64,000 bases of DNA from Candidatus Ulvibacter alkanivorans (lineage in GTDB: Bacteria > Bacteroidota > Bacteroidia > Flavobacteriales > Flavobacteriaceae): the NCBI RefSeq assembly GCF_003333325.1, contig NZ_QOLC01000089.1, positions 62,001 through 126,000 of the forward strand, given 5' to 3'. Made by a program: the position numbers and the translations under genes. The number at the start of each line of letters is the position of its first letter. Positions within the stretch are counted from its first letter, which is position 1. Shown piece after piece: positions 35,715-45,158 of this stretch. The notes beneath the pieces are model-generated. The model worked only from the letters and a program-made list of their open reading frames with translations. It made no database searches and was not told where the DNA came from.

Positions 35715-36755
35715 CTAGCTATTGGTAATGGCTTCCAGCCTTGCCACGACCTTGGCGGGAGGTATGCTCTCCATGGCCTTATCGTAACCATTTGGTGCTT
35801 TATTCCCATAAACGGAAGTAGGTATTAGCGGGTATTCACCACGATCAGAAACAAGTTGATGGGTGATTGGCTGGCCAAAAGGCGTAAAACCTAAATACGG
35901 ATGTGTAACGCCCCATAAGGTAAGCACCGGAATTCCATACAACGCAGCTAGATGTCCATTGGCACTATCCATAGAGAGCATACCGTCTAAATTGGAGATT
36001 AGCTTTAATTCTTCCTCAAAAGACACCCTCCCGGCCATATTCGTTACCGATTTGTACTTTGTCTCGAAGGCGCGAAGTAGTTTGATCTCATCGTGTCCGG
36101 CACCAAATAAAAACAGTTTGTATTTTCCCGTGGCGTCTAATGATTTGATCACTTGAGTCATATGTGAAAGAGGATACTTCTTTCCTTCATACGCAGCAAA
36201 CGGAGCGATTCCTATAAGTTTCTTAGCATGTTTACCGATGAGCTCATGCAGTAACGGACTCAATTCTTTTTTAGGAGGAAACTCGTGCCGGTCCAAGTCG
36301 AGAGAACATCCTAATTTCTGAAATACCTCGGCATAACGCTGATGCATACTGCGTAATGGTCGCAATTTTTTATCGGGATTGGCGCGTGTTAACGCTTTTT
36401 TTTCAGTTCTCCCTTTATCGATGGCTGCAGTTTGGAGCCCTGTAAGCATCAAATAGTTTCGAATTACCTTAGAGCGTATCACGTTGTGTAGATCGGCAAC
36501 AGCCGTTACACCCAAAGCCTTGGCTTCGTTTGCAAGTTTTAGTAACCCAATGTTCTTATGCGTACCATACACATCGGCTTCCAAAAATTGCACATTGGAA
36601 AGTTCTTCGAATAGCGGCTTAAAGAACGGACGGGATAAGACGGTGACTCTAACGTCGGGATAGGTTTTAGCCAACACACGAAGGACCGGCACGGTCATCG
36701 CCACATCGCCCAAAGCCGATAATCGGATGACCAAAATGTGCTTGGGTTTCGTCAT
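35715..36755 (-). CDS. Glycosyltransferase family 9
   Basis: 346 residues. Heptosyltransferase-like GT-B fold of family 9: N-terminal ILVIRLSALGDVAMTVPVLRVL (about 6-27), and C-terminal SMDSANGHLAALYGIP with the GVTHPYLGFTP block. These transfer heptose or another sugar to lipopolysaccharide core. Followed by DUF4254 upstream in the same direction, a common flavobacterial pair. It ends four bases from the convergent reductase gene. Donor sugar is not predictable. Confidence 0.88.
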   Translation of the reverse strand: MTKPKHILVIRLSALGDVAMTVPVLRVLAKTYPDVRVTVLSRPFFKPLFEELSNVQFLEADVYGTHKNIGLLKLANEAKALGVTAVADLHNVIRSKVIRNYLMLTGLQTAAIDKGRTEKKALTRANPDKKLRPLRSMHQRYAEVFQKLGCSLDLDRHEFPPKKELSPLLHELIGKHAKKLIGIAPFAAYEGKKYPLSHMTQVIKSLDATGKYKLFLFGAGHDEIKLLRAFETKYKSVTNMAGRVSFEEELKLISNLDGMLSMDSANGHLAALYGIPVLTLWGVTHPYLGFTPFGQPITHQLVSDRGEYPLIPTSVYGNKAPNGYDKAMESIPPAKVVARLEAITNS

Positions 36756-36812
36756 TAGGAATACCTTGTTTACTATAAGAAAGTTTGTTCACCGGAAGTG
36801 GTGAATCCTATT

Positions 36813-37418
36813 TTATTTTCCGCGCAATACCGGGTTTAGCTCATCGTCGTTATACATCTTCATCTGTTTGTACACCTTCATATATTTCTTACCATGAGCG
36901 ATATCATCCAACAATTGGTTGATCGCAGTGCTAAGGTCTACTCGCTGTTCTAAGAGAATGTCCAGTTTGGCCTTACATGCCATTTGGTGCTCTTGAGAAG
37001 CGTCTTCACGAGTGGCTTCCTCGTTCATATGATAGATCTTTAATGCCAAAATGGATAGTCGGTCGATTCCCCATGCCGGACTTTCAGTATTGATCGTTGC
37101 ATCCGGTTTTACCTCAACATCCTTAAATTTTTCTAGAAAGTAACTGTCGATATACTCGACCGTATCGGTGCGATCTTGATTCGAAGCATCAATTTTTCGT
37201 TTTAGTGTTAAGGCTGCTTCCGGGTCAATTTCAGGATCGCGAATAATGTCTTCATAATGCCATTGTACGGTATCGATCCAGCACTTGCGATACAACAAAT
37301 GTTCTATAAGTTCTTTGTCTTTGTCGTATGGATTATTAAAGGGTTGGTCTACGGTGTTGATCTCGTGATACGTATCGATCACTTCATTAAATATTGAATT
37401 TGCCTTATCGCTGAACAT
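36813..37418 (-). CDS. DUF4254 protein
   Basis: 201 residues, mostly helical, soluble, no signal peptide. The HxxxYRK-like N-terminal part (LIEHLLYRKCWIDTVQWHYEDIIRDP, about 39-64) and the region WGIDRLSILALKIYHM (about 114-129) are the family blocks. Function unknown; its position before the GT9 gene suggests a link to lipopolysaccharide synthesis. Own -7 box at 37484-37491. Confidence 0.8.
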   Translation of the reverse strand: MFSDKANSIFNEVIDTYHEINTVDQPFNNPYDKDKELIEHLLYRKCWIDTVQWHYEDIIRDPEIDPEAALTLKRKIDASNQDRTDTVEYIDSYFLEKFKDVEVKPDATINTESPAWGIDRLSILALKIYHMNEEATREDASQEHQMACKAKLDILLEQRVDLSTAINQLLDDIAHGKKYMKVYKQMKMYNDDELNPVLRGK

Positions 37419-37483
37419 GTTGTAATTTTTTCTGAAACACTTCCGTTTGAAACCGCAGCCGAGACCGCAATTTTTTAATTACA

Positions 37484-37491
37484 CAAAGGTA
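37484..37491 (-). promoter_or_regulatory. -7 box of the DUF4254-GT9 unit
   Basis: TACCTTTG on the minus strand, 65 bases before the DUF4254 ATG; no -33 at a normal distance. Confidence 0.35.
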
Positions 37492-37564
37492 TTATTTTTT
37501 ATTATAGGAATTATGCTGTGAAGCAAGGCTCTTTCCGAAGCCATCATCTGTATGAAGGTAGTTA

Positions 37565-38488
37565 CTACAAGAATAAAAAACTTAGTGGCAACAGCAAAAC
37601 AAGCCACAGTAGCACTTCTTTAAACCAGAATTCATTGAGTTGCTCCAAGTAATTTGCACTTATAATGGCAGTGGGAGCAAATACGAACAACATTTCGGCT
37701 CCTGACTTTTCAGGACTTGCTAAGGCTACAGCAATACTTACAAATGCCACGACTAGCATAAATAAATAATTAGGTCGTTCTTTCTTCTGAACTGACGACA
37801 ATTTAAACACTCGAAATGTCGAGGTCCATACCAACAAAGTTGCAATTACCGATAGCGGAAGCACGACCTTCATGGCATTATAAGCAGAAAAATCCATTGT
37901 GATGGCAGGTTTCCATTCGTAGAACCATGCAAAGGAATCGGTGGTGATAAAATAATACGCCGTTACCAATAAAAATATAGCGGTAAATCCTGCCAAGGGA
38001 ATGAGCATGTGTTTGTACGTGGTATGCGACTTACGTACAATAGCAACGAATAAGACGATAAAGAACAAAAGGCTATAAAAATAGAAGAAGGAAGCGAGGG
38101 TGATCCAGATCGCAGCATCGATTATTTTCTTTTCGGTGTTCTTTTCAGAATATAGACTTAGCATTCTTCGTAGTGCTAGCAGTATAAGTACATTAGCAAT
38201 GATAATGGCTGTTTTCAGAAAAACAATGGGTAACATGACCAGAAAACAACTGTAAAAAAAGACGCCAAAGGTATTTTGTTTGGTGAGGTCGTTCTTGCGT
38301 ATCATAAAATCTAACAAGAACATAGAGAATATACTTAGCAGTAAAAGCAGAATATAATGACCTATCGTAGAAAAGTTAAGAACGCTTTCAGACAAGCGAA
38401 GCGCTCCTAAAACGAAACCCAAAACCAGCCCCACAGCAAGCACTACAAAATTAATTGGATTAGATTTACCGAAAAAGCTTGTAAGCAT
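37565..38488 (-). CDS. DUF6427-like integral membrane protein
   Basis: 307 residues with about nine membrane helices spread over the whole chain and short polar loops. I start it at ATG 38488 (MLTSFFGKSNPINF); the longer frame to 38560 would run over the divergent promoter and gene start. No catalytic motif is visible. The flavobacterial family is of unknown function and is usually beside the small membrane protein that starts 40 bases away on the other strand. Confidence 0.72.
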   Translation of the reverse strand: MLTSFFGKSNPINFVVLAVGLVLGFVLGALRLSESVLNFSTIGHYILLLLLSIFSMFLLDFMIRKNDLTKQNTFGVFFYSCFLVMLPIVFLKTAIIIANVLILLALRRMLSLYSEKNTEKKIIDAAIWITLASFFYFYSLLFFIVLFVAIVRKSHTTYKHMLIPLAGFTAIFLLVTAYYFITTDSFAWFYEWKPAITMDFSAYNAMKVVLPLSVIATLLVWTSTFRVFKLSSVQKKERPNYLFMLVVAFVSIAVALASPEKSGAEMLFVFAPTAIISANYLEQLNEFWFKEVLLWLVLLLPLSFLFL

Positions 38489-38509
38489 AGCGGGTAATTT
38501 ATACTTTTG
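38479..38509 (+). promoter_or_regulatory. Promoter of the small DUF6341-like gene
   Basis: TTG (38479-38481), 20 bases, TACTTTTG (38502-38509), 18 bases before the ATG. It overlaps the first codons of the divergent DUF6427-like gene. Confidence 0.5.
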
Positions 38510-38527
38510 CGTTATAAATATAAAGAT

Positions 38528-38764
38528 ATGTCTTGGAAAGGAATTTTTGAAGGAATACAATCATTTACCGAAGATATTTTATTCATTCCGTTTGACGCCC
38601 TAAGAGCACTCTCTTACGACAGTTGGTTCTTGGCGAACATAATGTCCTGGTTATTAATGATTATTGGTTTTGTAGCATTTGTTTATTGGATGATACAATT
38701 GAAGAAGTTTAATGACAATAACGAAGAGGATCGCTCTTCTACCTCGCATTCGTTCTTAAGCTAG
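38528..38764 (+). CDS. Small single-pass membrane protein, DUF6341-like
   Basis: 78 residues. N-terminal amphipathic part (MSWKGIFEGIQSFTEDILFIPFD), a membrane helix (about 34-55), and a charged tail. Similar short proteins are conserved in flavobacteria next to DUF6427 genes and purD; some are annotated as uracil phosphoribosyltransferase without any support in sequence, and nothing here resembles that enzyme. Ends overlapping the convergent purD by nine bases. Confidence 0.72.
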   Translation: MSWKGIFEGIQSFTEDILFIPFDALRALSYDSWFLANIMSWLLMIIGFVAFVYWMIQLKKFNDNNEEDRSSTSHSFLS

Positions 38765-40030
38765 ATCGAAACCAATATCGGTTCTATAATACATCCTGTC
38801 GAACGATAGTTTTTCTACGTTCTGATAGGATTTTTTTAGCGCTTGTTTGAAATCTTTTTCTAGTGAGGTCACGGCAATAACGCGTCCGCCATTGGTCACT
38901 GTCTTCCCTACATTGATCGCCGTACCCGCATGAAATACGATCGAATCTTCAATATCGGAAATTCCTGCGATCTCTTTCCCTTTATCATAAGCCTCCGGGT
39001 AACCGCCCGACACCACCATAACAGTAGCCGCAGCGCGCTCATCGATCTCGATCTCAATATTGTTTAATTGTTTTTTATATGTTTTTTCCAGTAGCTCGAC
39101 CAGATCCGTTTTAATACGCGGCAACACCACTTCGGTTTCAGGATCACCCATTCGTACATTATACTCGATCACATAGGGCTCATCACCAACTTTGATCAAG
39201 CCAATAAATACAAACCCTTTGTAATCGATCTTTTCAGATTTGAGCCCATCGATCGTCGGTTTTACGATTCGCTGTTCAATTTTATTCATAAGGGTTTGGT
39301 CTGCAAATGGCACCGGAGAAATTGCGCCCATCCCTCCCGTGTTCAATCCGGTGTCACCTTCACCAATTCGTTTGTAATCTTTGGCGGTAGGCAAGATCTT
39401 ATAATTTTCCCCATCGGTAAGTACGAAAACACTCAGTTCGATTCCGTCTAGAAATTCTTCGATCACTACGGTCGCACTTGCAGCTCCAAATTTTTGGTGT
39501 GTAAGCATGTTCGCCAATTCCTGTTTTGCCTCGTCGAGATCCTCTAAGATCAATACCCCTTTTCCCGCAGCCAGACCATCGGCCTTGAGCACGTAAGGGG
39601 GTTGTAAGCTGTCTAAGAACTCATTTCCGGCTTCTATGCTTTCTGCAGTAAAACTTGCGTAGGCTGCGGTTGGAATGTTGTGTTGCGCCATAAACTCTTT
39701 AGCACGCTCTTTACTCCCTTCCAACAACGCACCACGTTTTGAAGGACCAATAAGCATCACATCTTGCAATGATTCGGTAGTTTCAAAATAGTCGGCTATT
39801 CCTTGTACCAACGGATCTTCCGGTCCTACTATAACCATTTCTATTTGGTGTTCTTTCACAGATTGTTCAATGGCTTTAAAATCGGTAACCGAAAGGGCTA
39901 TATTGGTTGCAATGGTGGCTGTACCTGCATTTCCGGGTGCCACGAATAGGGAATCGCATCGTTTACTCTGGGCAATCATATAAGCAAATGTGTGTTCTCT
40001 ACCGCCGGAGCCCAAGATCAAAATATTCAT
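38756..40030 (-). CDS. purD: Phosphoribosylamine-glycine ligase
   Basis: Second step of purine synthesis: phosphoribosylamine + glycine + ATP to GAR. 424 residues: N-terminal GSGGREH (7-13), ATP-grasp domain (about 105-310) with LKADGLAAGKGV, and EYNVRMGDPETE (metal and ATP ligands). A single gene with its own promoter, not grouped with other pur genes here. Confidence 0.97.
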   Translation of the reverse strand: MNILILGSGGREHTFAYMIAQSKRCDSLFVAPGNAGTATIATNIALSVTDFKAIEQSVKEHQIEMVIVGPEDPLVQGIADYFETTESLQDVMLIGPSKRGALLEGSKERAKEFMAQHNIPTAAYASFTAESIEAGNEFLDSLQPPYVLKADGLAAGKGVLILEDLDEAKQELANMLTHQKFGAASATVVIEEFLDGIELSVFVLTDGENYKILPTAKDYKRIGEGDTGLNTGGMGAISPVPFADQTLMNKIEQRIVKPTIDGLKSEKIDYKGFVFIGLIKVGDEPYVIEYNVRMGDPETEVVLPRIKTDLVELLEKTYKKQLNNIEIEIDERAAATVMVVSGGYPEAYDKGKEIAGISDIEDSIVFHAGTAINVGKTVTNGGRVIAVTSLEKDFKQALKKSYQNVEKLSFDRMYYRTDIGFDLA

Positions 40031-40054
40031 AGAAGCAAGGTTTTAATTCACTTC

Positions 40055-40084
40055 CAAAAATAACGTAATTTTATGCGTTGACAA
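40055..40084 (-). promoter_or_regulatory. purD promoter
   Basis: Minus strand: TTG (40084-40082), 19 bases, TATTTTTG (40062-40055); the ATG is 24 bases on. No PurR-like palindrome is evident. Confidence 0.5.
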
Positions 40085-40195
40085 TGACACAAACCGGCTT
40101 TTAGGGAGGTAATGCATTAGATTGCTTCGGAAAAAATCACAATACTTTTTTTACAAAACAGAGAATCACTACATTGAACGTAAAATCGATCTATT

Positions 40196-41509
40196 TTGAA
40201 TCTTTTTGAACACACATTGCGATTTAAAGGCTTTCCCATAGTGGAAGCCAAGAAACGGTTGAAAGAGATTCAACAGATTCCACTAGACGATTACTCAGCC
40301 TACGTGACCAAACTGTGCAATGACATCGTAGAATACCACCAACGAGAAAATGAGTTCTATCAATCCTTTACTGGAGTTGAATCGTTCTTAAACTGGGAGG
40401 AAGTACCGGTGCTACAAAAGAGCGATTTGCAACAATCCTTGGCCGGACGATTGTCTAACGGATTTAACAATAAATACGCATACGTAAACAAAACATCGGG
40501 CTCCAGCGGGCATCCATTTATATTTGCAAAAGATAATTTTTGTCATGCACTTACTTGGGCCGAGATCATAGACCGGTATAGTTGGTACGGTCTCGACCTA
40601 AATAGATCGCTTCAAGCACGGTTCTACGGCATCCCTTTAAACAAAAAAGGGTATGTAAAAGAACGGTTCAAAGACCGATTGAGCAAACGCTATCGTTTTC
40701 CAATCTTCGATCTTTCCGAAGAAAAAATGGAGCAATTTTTAAAAGTATTCAAACGAAAACGCTTTACCTATATCAACGGTTATACGAGCGCGATCGTGCT
40801 GTTTGCCAAATTCCTTCAAAAAAAGAACATAGTACTTACCACCGTATGTCCCAGCCTGCAATATTGCATTACGACAAGCGAAATGTTATTTGATAGCGAT
40901 AAAACGCTGCTGGAATCGGTGTTGGGGGTTCCCGTTGTAAATGAGTATGGAGCTAGTGAGTTGGATCTTATCGCATTTACGCATCCCGACGGCAAAATGG
41001 TAGTAAATAGCGAAACTTTATTGGTCGAGATCCTTGATGATCAAGACCAAATAGTTCCACATGGTACACCCGGTCGCATTGTGATCACCTCACTTTATAA
41101 TCGCGCACATCCAATGATACGTTACGATATTGGTGATACCGGAATATTGCATCCCGACAGTACACTTAAAAAGCCAATCCTTGAAAAGCTGGTTGGACGA
41201 ACCAATGATGTCGCAAAATTACCCGACGGGAGATCGGTGCCCGGACTTACCTTCTATTATGTCACCAAAAGCGTGATCGAAGATGACGGAAATGTAAAAG
41301 AATTTGTCGTAGAACAAACGGCTCTCGATACGTTTAGAATACTATATGTTTCTGAAAGTGCGCTCACTTCGGAAGCGATAAAACGAATAGAGAAAGGATT
41401 ATACCGGTATTTGGAAAAAGATCTAACATTAGAGTTCGAGCGAAAAGAACAGCTCGACCGAAGCGCACGTGGAAAACTGAAACAGTTCGTTAGTTTACTC
41501 GATGCGTAG
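40196..41509 (+). CDS. CapK-like adenylate-forming enzyme
   Basis: 437 residues of the phenylacetate-CoA ligase/CapK family. The ATP-binding loop is TSGSSGHPF (about 99-107), followed by NEYGASELD (about 242-250) and IRYDIGDTG (about 304-312), the usual adenylation blocks. Proteins of this kind in polysaccharide loci activate an acyl group for sugar decoration; the substrate is unknown. No in-frame ATG precedes the conserved part: TTG at 40196 is the most likely start because a stop lies five codons upstream. First of three plus-strand genes leading into the polysaccharide locus. Confidence 0.82.
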   Translation: MNLFEHTLRFKGFPIVEAKKRLKEIQQIPLDDYSAYVTKLCNDIVEYHQRENEFYQSFTGVESFLNWEEVPVLQKSDLQQSLAGRLSNGFNNKYAYVNKTSGSSGHPFIFAKDNFCHALTWAEIIDRYSWYGLDLNRSLQARFYGIPLNKKGYVKERFKDRLSKRYRFPIFDLSEEKMEQFLKVFKRKRFTYINGYTSAIVLFAKFLQKKNIVLTTVCPSLQYCITTSEMLFDSDKTLLESVLGVPVVNEYGASELDLIAFTHPDGKMVVNSETLLVEILDDQDQIVPHGTPGRIVITSLYNRAHPMIRYDIGDTGILHPDSTLKKPILEKLVGRTNDVAKLPDGRSVPGLTFYYVTKSVIEDDGNVKEFVVEQTALDTFRILYVSESALTSEAIKRIEKGLYRYLEKDLTLEFERKEQLDRSARGKLKQFVSLLDA

Positions 41510-41522
41510 CGTTTTATTTTGT

Positions 41523-41530
41523 TATTTTTG
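41523..41530 (+). promoter_or_regulatory. -7 box of wecB
   Basis: TATTTTTG, 23 bases before the wecB ATG, in the 44-base gap. No clear -33. Confidence 0.4.
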
Positions 41531-41553
41531 AACTACTATAGACCCACATCACT

Positions 41554-42648
41554 ATGAAAATCACCCTTGTCGCAGGAGCTCGTCCAAACTTTATGAAGAT
41601 CGCTCCAATTATTCACGAGATCGAGAGGCGACAGCAGCAAGGGGTTTCGCTTTCATACCGACTCATACATACAGGGCAGCATTACGATAAGAATTTGAGC
41701 GATACCTTCTTTGAAGAACTCAACATTCCCAAACCAAACGACAATTTAGATGTAAAAAGTGGAAGTCAGGCCGCCCAAACCGGAGCCATAATGGTAGGTT
41801 TTGAAAAAGAATTGGCAGCACATCCTTGTGATCTGGTTCTGGTGGTAGGCGACGTAACCTCCACTATGGCTTGTACCATCGTGGCTAAAAAAGCACATAT
41901 TCCTGTTACACATGTAGAAGCAGGAATACGAAGTGGGGATATGAAAATGCCCGAAGAGATCAATCGAATTGTGACCGACAGTATCACCGATTATTTTTTT
42001 ACAACTTCCCAACAGGCGAGCGATCATTTAAAATCGATTGGCAAACCGACTACACACATCTTCTTTGTTGGTAATGTGATGATAGACACGTTGCTGCATA
42101 ACCTCAACAGACTGCAACAACCATCTTTTTGGGACGAATTGAAGCTGTCTAAAAACAAGTATTTCGTGCTTACCTTGCACCGTCCGTCGAATGTAGATGG
42201 ATTGACTCGCTTTACAGCCTTATTATCGCAGATCATGGAACACGCCAAGGGCGCTGCTGTCGTATTTCCCGTTCATCCTCGCACACAAAAGATATTACAA
42301 GATGCGGACCTCAGCTTTCCGAACTTGCATTATGTATCGCCCCAAGGTTATTTGTCGTTTATCTATCTTGTGAAGCACGCTAAAGCGGTTTTAACCGATT
42401 CGGGTGGCATTACAGAAGAAGCTTCAGTCCTCAACATACCGTGTATTACCTTTAGAGATAGCACCGAAAGACCCGAAACTTGTGAGCTGGGCACCAATAT
42501 GCTTGTTGGCAACGATCCAAAAAAGATCGATACGGCCTTCGAATTATTGGCGAGTGGAAACTGGCCTAAGTCGCAACATATACCTAAATGGGATGGGAAA
42601 GCGGCAAAGCGCATACTAGATCATATCTTAAGCTTACATGGCAACTAA
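41554..42648 (+). CDS. wecB: UDP-GlcNAc 2-epimerase, non-hydrolysing
   Basis: 364 residues, converts UDP-GlcNAc to UDP-ManNAc in the cytosol. Typical blocks: AGARPNFMKIAPI (8-20), HTGQHYD (about 40-46), HVEAGIRS, and the TDSGGITEEA near 285. UDP-ManNAc would go into the glycan or be oxidised to ManNAcA. It overlaps the next glycosyltransferase gene by 11 bases. Confidence 0.93.
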   Translation: MKITLVAGARPNFMKIAPIIHEIERRQQQGVSLSYRLIHTGQHYDKNLSDTFFEELNIPKPNDNLDVKSGSQAAQTGAIMVGFEKELAAHPCDLVLVVGDVTSTMACTIVAKKAHIPVTHVEAGIRSGDMKMPEEINRIVTDSITDYFFTTSQQASDHLKSIGKPTTHIFFVGNVMIDTLLHNLNRLQQPSFWDELKLSKNKYFVLTLHRPSNVDGLTRFTALLSQIMEHAKGAAVVFPVHPRTQKILQDADLSFPNLHYVSPQGYLSFIYLVKHAKAVLTDSGGITEEASVLNIPCITFRDSTERPETCELGTNMLVGNDPKKIDTAFELLASGNWPKSQHIPKWDGKAAKRILDHILSLHGN

Positions 42649-43804
42649 CGATATCTTACTGGTTACCAATTATTTTCCTCCCGAAAAAGGAGCGGCAGCT
42701 AACAGAATGCTGTCTCTAGCCGAAGCCTTGGTCAACCACAAAATGAAAGTAGCTGTGGTCTGCCCACTGCCTAATTACCCGACCGGAAGCATTTATTCTA
42801 CGTTTAAAGGAAAACTATACGCAGAAGAAGCTAAGGGCGACATTACTATCTACCGCCTTTGGGTGTGGCCTAGTAATTCTTCCAACAAGTTTATTCGGTT
42901 GTTATCTATGTTATCGTTTGCTTGTAGCTTGTCGTTATTTTTTCTCTTCGGAAAGATTCCCCCTAAAGTCTTTGTACAATATTCTCCTGTATTTGTAGGG
43001 TTTACTGCCGTATGGTTCGCTTGGCTCTTTAGAAAGAAGATCGTATTGAATATCTCAGACCTTTGGCCGTTGGCCGGACTGGAAATGGGGCTGTTAAAAA
43101 AGGGAAGTTATTATCGCTTGCTAGAAAAAATGGAACGCTTTTGCTATAGAAAAGCACATTTGGTAGTTGGGCAATCGAAAGAGATCCTAACGCATGTTTC
43201 TTCCTATTATCCCAACAAAAAGATGCTCTTGTATCGAAATCTCCCTCGATTTGATGCAGCTGCACCAAAAGAAACAAAACACACTACTACGATCACTTTG
43301 GTCTACGCCGGCTTGTTGGGCGTCGCTCAAGGACTATATACTATTTGCAAGCATATAGACTTTTCTGAAAATGTTTCCTTACATCTCTATGGAAACGGGC
43401 CCGAAGCGGCGGCGATAGCAGCATTGAACAAACCAAATATTCACTACCACGGAGAAGTATCTCGTGAACAACTACATACCCTGCTAATACAGCATGATAT
43501 TGCCTTTATTCCTTTGGTAAAACGTATTTATGGCTCGGTACCTTCTAAGATCTTTGAATATACCCGACTTGGGCTTCCGGTGTTATACAATGCCGGGGGT
43601 GAAGGAGAGAAGTTAGTCGTTACCCATGAATTAGGATGGGTGCTTCCGGTGCAGGATATGGATGCGCTTCAAGCATTTGTAAATTCACTTTCTTTGGAAA
43701 AACTTTCAGTATATCCTAAAAACAAGGTACAACAACGCGCATTGCAAGCCTTTGATTTTGATACTCAGTTCTCGGAATTCTTCCGAAGCATAGAAGCGCT
43801 TTAA
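42638..43804 (+). CDS. Glycosyltransferase family 4
   Basis: 388 residues, GT-B fold. N-terminal Rossmann half begins LVTNYFPPEKGAAANRML (about 7-24); C-terminal half (about 200-380) has the E-x7-E-like block (SVPSKIFEYTRLGLPVL). Inverting or retaining linkage and donor sugar are unknown. Starts inside the wecB end. Its stop overlaps that of the convergent initiating transferase within TTAA at 43801-43804. Confidence 0.88.
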   Translation: MATNDILLVTNYFPPEKGAAANRMLSLAEALVNHKMKVAVVCPLPNYPTGSIYSTFKGKLYAEEAKGDITIYRLWVWPSNSSNKFIRLLSMLSFACSLSLFFLFGKIPPKVFVQYSPVFVGFTAVWFAWLFRKKIVLNISDLWPLAGLEMGLLKKGSYYRLLEKMERFCYRKAHLVVGQSKEILTHVSSYYPNKKMLLYRNLPRFDAAAPKETKHTTTITLVYAGLLGVAQGLYTICKHIDFSENVSLHLYGNGPEAAAIAALNKPNIHYHGEVSREQLHTLLIQHDIAFIPLVKRIYGSVPSKIFEYTRLGLPVLYNAGGEGEKLVVTHELGWVLPVQDMDALQAFVNSLSLEKLSVYPKNKVQQRALQAFDFDTQFSEFFRSIEAL

Positions 43805-45156
43805 TACGCTTTTTCTTCGCCTCGTAATGCGTTATACACCGTTTGAAAAGTAATTTTGATGTCTAAGAATAATGACCAATTCTCTAAGTAGAAGATATCG
43901 TATTTAACGCGATTAATAATGTCTTTGTCGCTTTCTACCTCACCCCGATAGCCACTTACTTGTGCCAAGCCTGTAATTCCCGGTTTGATAAAATGACGCA
44001 CCATAAACTTGTCGATACGTTCGGCATACATGTGGGTGTGACTTACCATGTGAGGACGAGGCCCCACGACCGACATGTCTCCTTTTAGCACGTTGATAAA
44101 CTGCGGCAATTCATCAATACTAGTTTTACGAATGATCTTACCCACGCGTGTAATACGTTCATCTCCTTTGCGCACTTGATGTAAATGTGCCAAAGGATTG
44201 GGCTTCATCGATCGGAACTTATAACAGAAGAATTCTTGATAATCCAGTCCGTTGCGTTTCTGTTTAAAGAACACCGGACCTTTAGACTCTAGCTTAATAA
44301 TGATCCCTAAAATAGGGGTAAGCCATGAAAGGATGCCAATAATGATTATTAATGACAGTACAATATCGAAACTGCGTTTTACCAACTTGTTGAATGGCTC
44401 TTCCATTGGGATCTTACGTAACGAAAGTATTGGCAGGAAACCGTAATAGGTAAAATCGAGTCGTTTGCTATAAATTTCTTTGTTGTCGGGAAGGAATTTT
44501 AAAATCTTTAAATTATTATCGGCAAAATCGATTAGTTTCACCAGGTCCTTATTATTGATCTCTGCTACGGAAGAATAGATCTCATCGATCTTATGCTCGT
44601 TAATATAGTCGAAACATTCTGCCACCGATACTTTATTAGGGCCACGTAATTCGAAGGTCTTGTGCAATTGATAACCGTATTCCGGATTATCGATAAAGAA
44701 CTTACGCAATTGGTCTGTCTTTTGGTTGAGGCCGATAATAACAACTCTTCTCAGATTCCCTCGTAAGTGTAATCTGTATTTTTTAAGCAGGTAATAGACC
44801 GTTAGTTTAACGACGGTAATGAGAAGCATTACCAACAAAAAGTACTTGATAATAGCAATAGGGTCCTTCTCGATGTTGTTGTAATAGCCAAAAAAGGCGA
44901 AAACGATCAAGAAAAATACGATCCCTTGTTTTCCGATCAACGACATGATCTTAGCAACATGGGTAAAGCGGTAGATCTCGTAGAAATTTGACTTGACCGA
45001 CAGTATGATCCATGCTAAGGATACAAATATGATATAGTTGAGATACTCAAAATTGTTGCCGAAGAACGGAAAAGCCAAAATGTGAATAATGGCTAGATCT
45101 ATTCCATACGAAATTGGCCGTAAAAACCCTGAATATCTCCCTCTTTTAAAAATCAT
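43801..45156 (-). CDS. Polyprenyl-phosphate glycosyl-1-phosphate transferase
   Basis: 451 residues, the enzyme that starts the repeat unit by placing sugar-1-phosphate on undecaprenyl phosphate. N-terminal four membrane helices (about 12-125), a CoA-binding-like Rossmann domain (about 135-240), another membrane helix (about 270-295), and the bacterial sugar transferase domain with KRSFD, GPVFFKQKR, CYKFRSM and DELPQ...VGPRP. WcaJ/WbaP-like; glucose-1-P or galactose-1-P is likely. Last gene of the long minus-strand locus. Confidence 0.93.
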   Translation of the reverse strand: MIFKRGRYSGFLRPISYGIDLAIIHILAFPFFGNNFEYLNYIIFVSLAWIILSVKSNFYEIYRFTHVAKIMSLIGKQGIVFFLIVFAFFGYYNNIEKDPIAIIKYFLLVMLLITVVKLTVYYLLKKYRLHLRGNLRRVVIIGLNQKTDQLRKFFIDNPEYGYQLHKTFELRGPNKVSVAECFDYINEHKIDEIYSSVAEINNKDLVKLIDFADNNLKILKFLPDNKEIYSKRLDFTYYGFLPILSLRKIPMEEPFNKLVKRSFDIVLSLIIIIGILSWLTPILGIIIKLESKGPVFFKQKRNGLDYQEFFCYKFRSMKPNPLAHLHQVRKGDERITRVGKIIRKTSIDELPQFINVLKGDMSVVGPRPHMVSHTHMYAERIDKFMVRHFIKPGITGLAQVSGYRGEVESDKDIINRVKYDIFYLENWSLFLDIKITFQTVYNALRGEEKAY

Positions 45157-45158
45157 GC

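Noticed and set aside
38528..38764. Uracil phosphoribosyltransferase annotation of the small membrane protein
   Set aside because: 78 residues with a membrane helix and no PRPP-binding motif; cannot be that enzyme.
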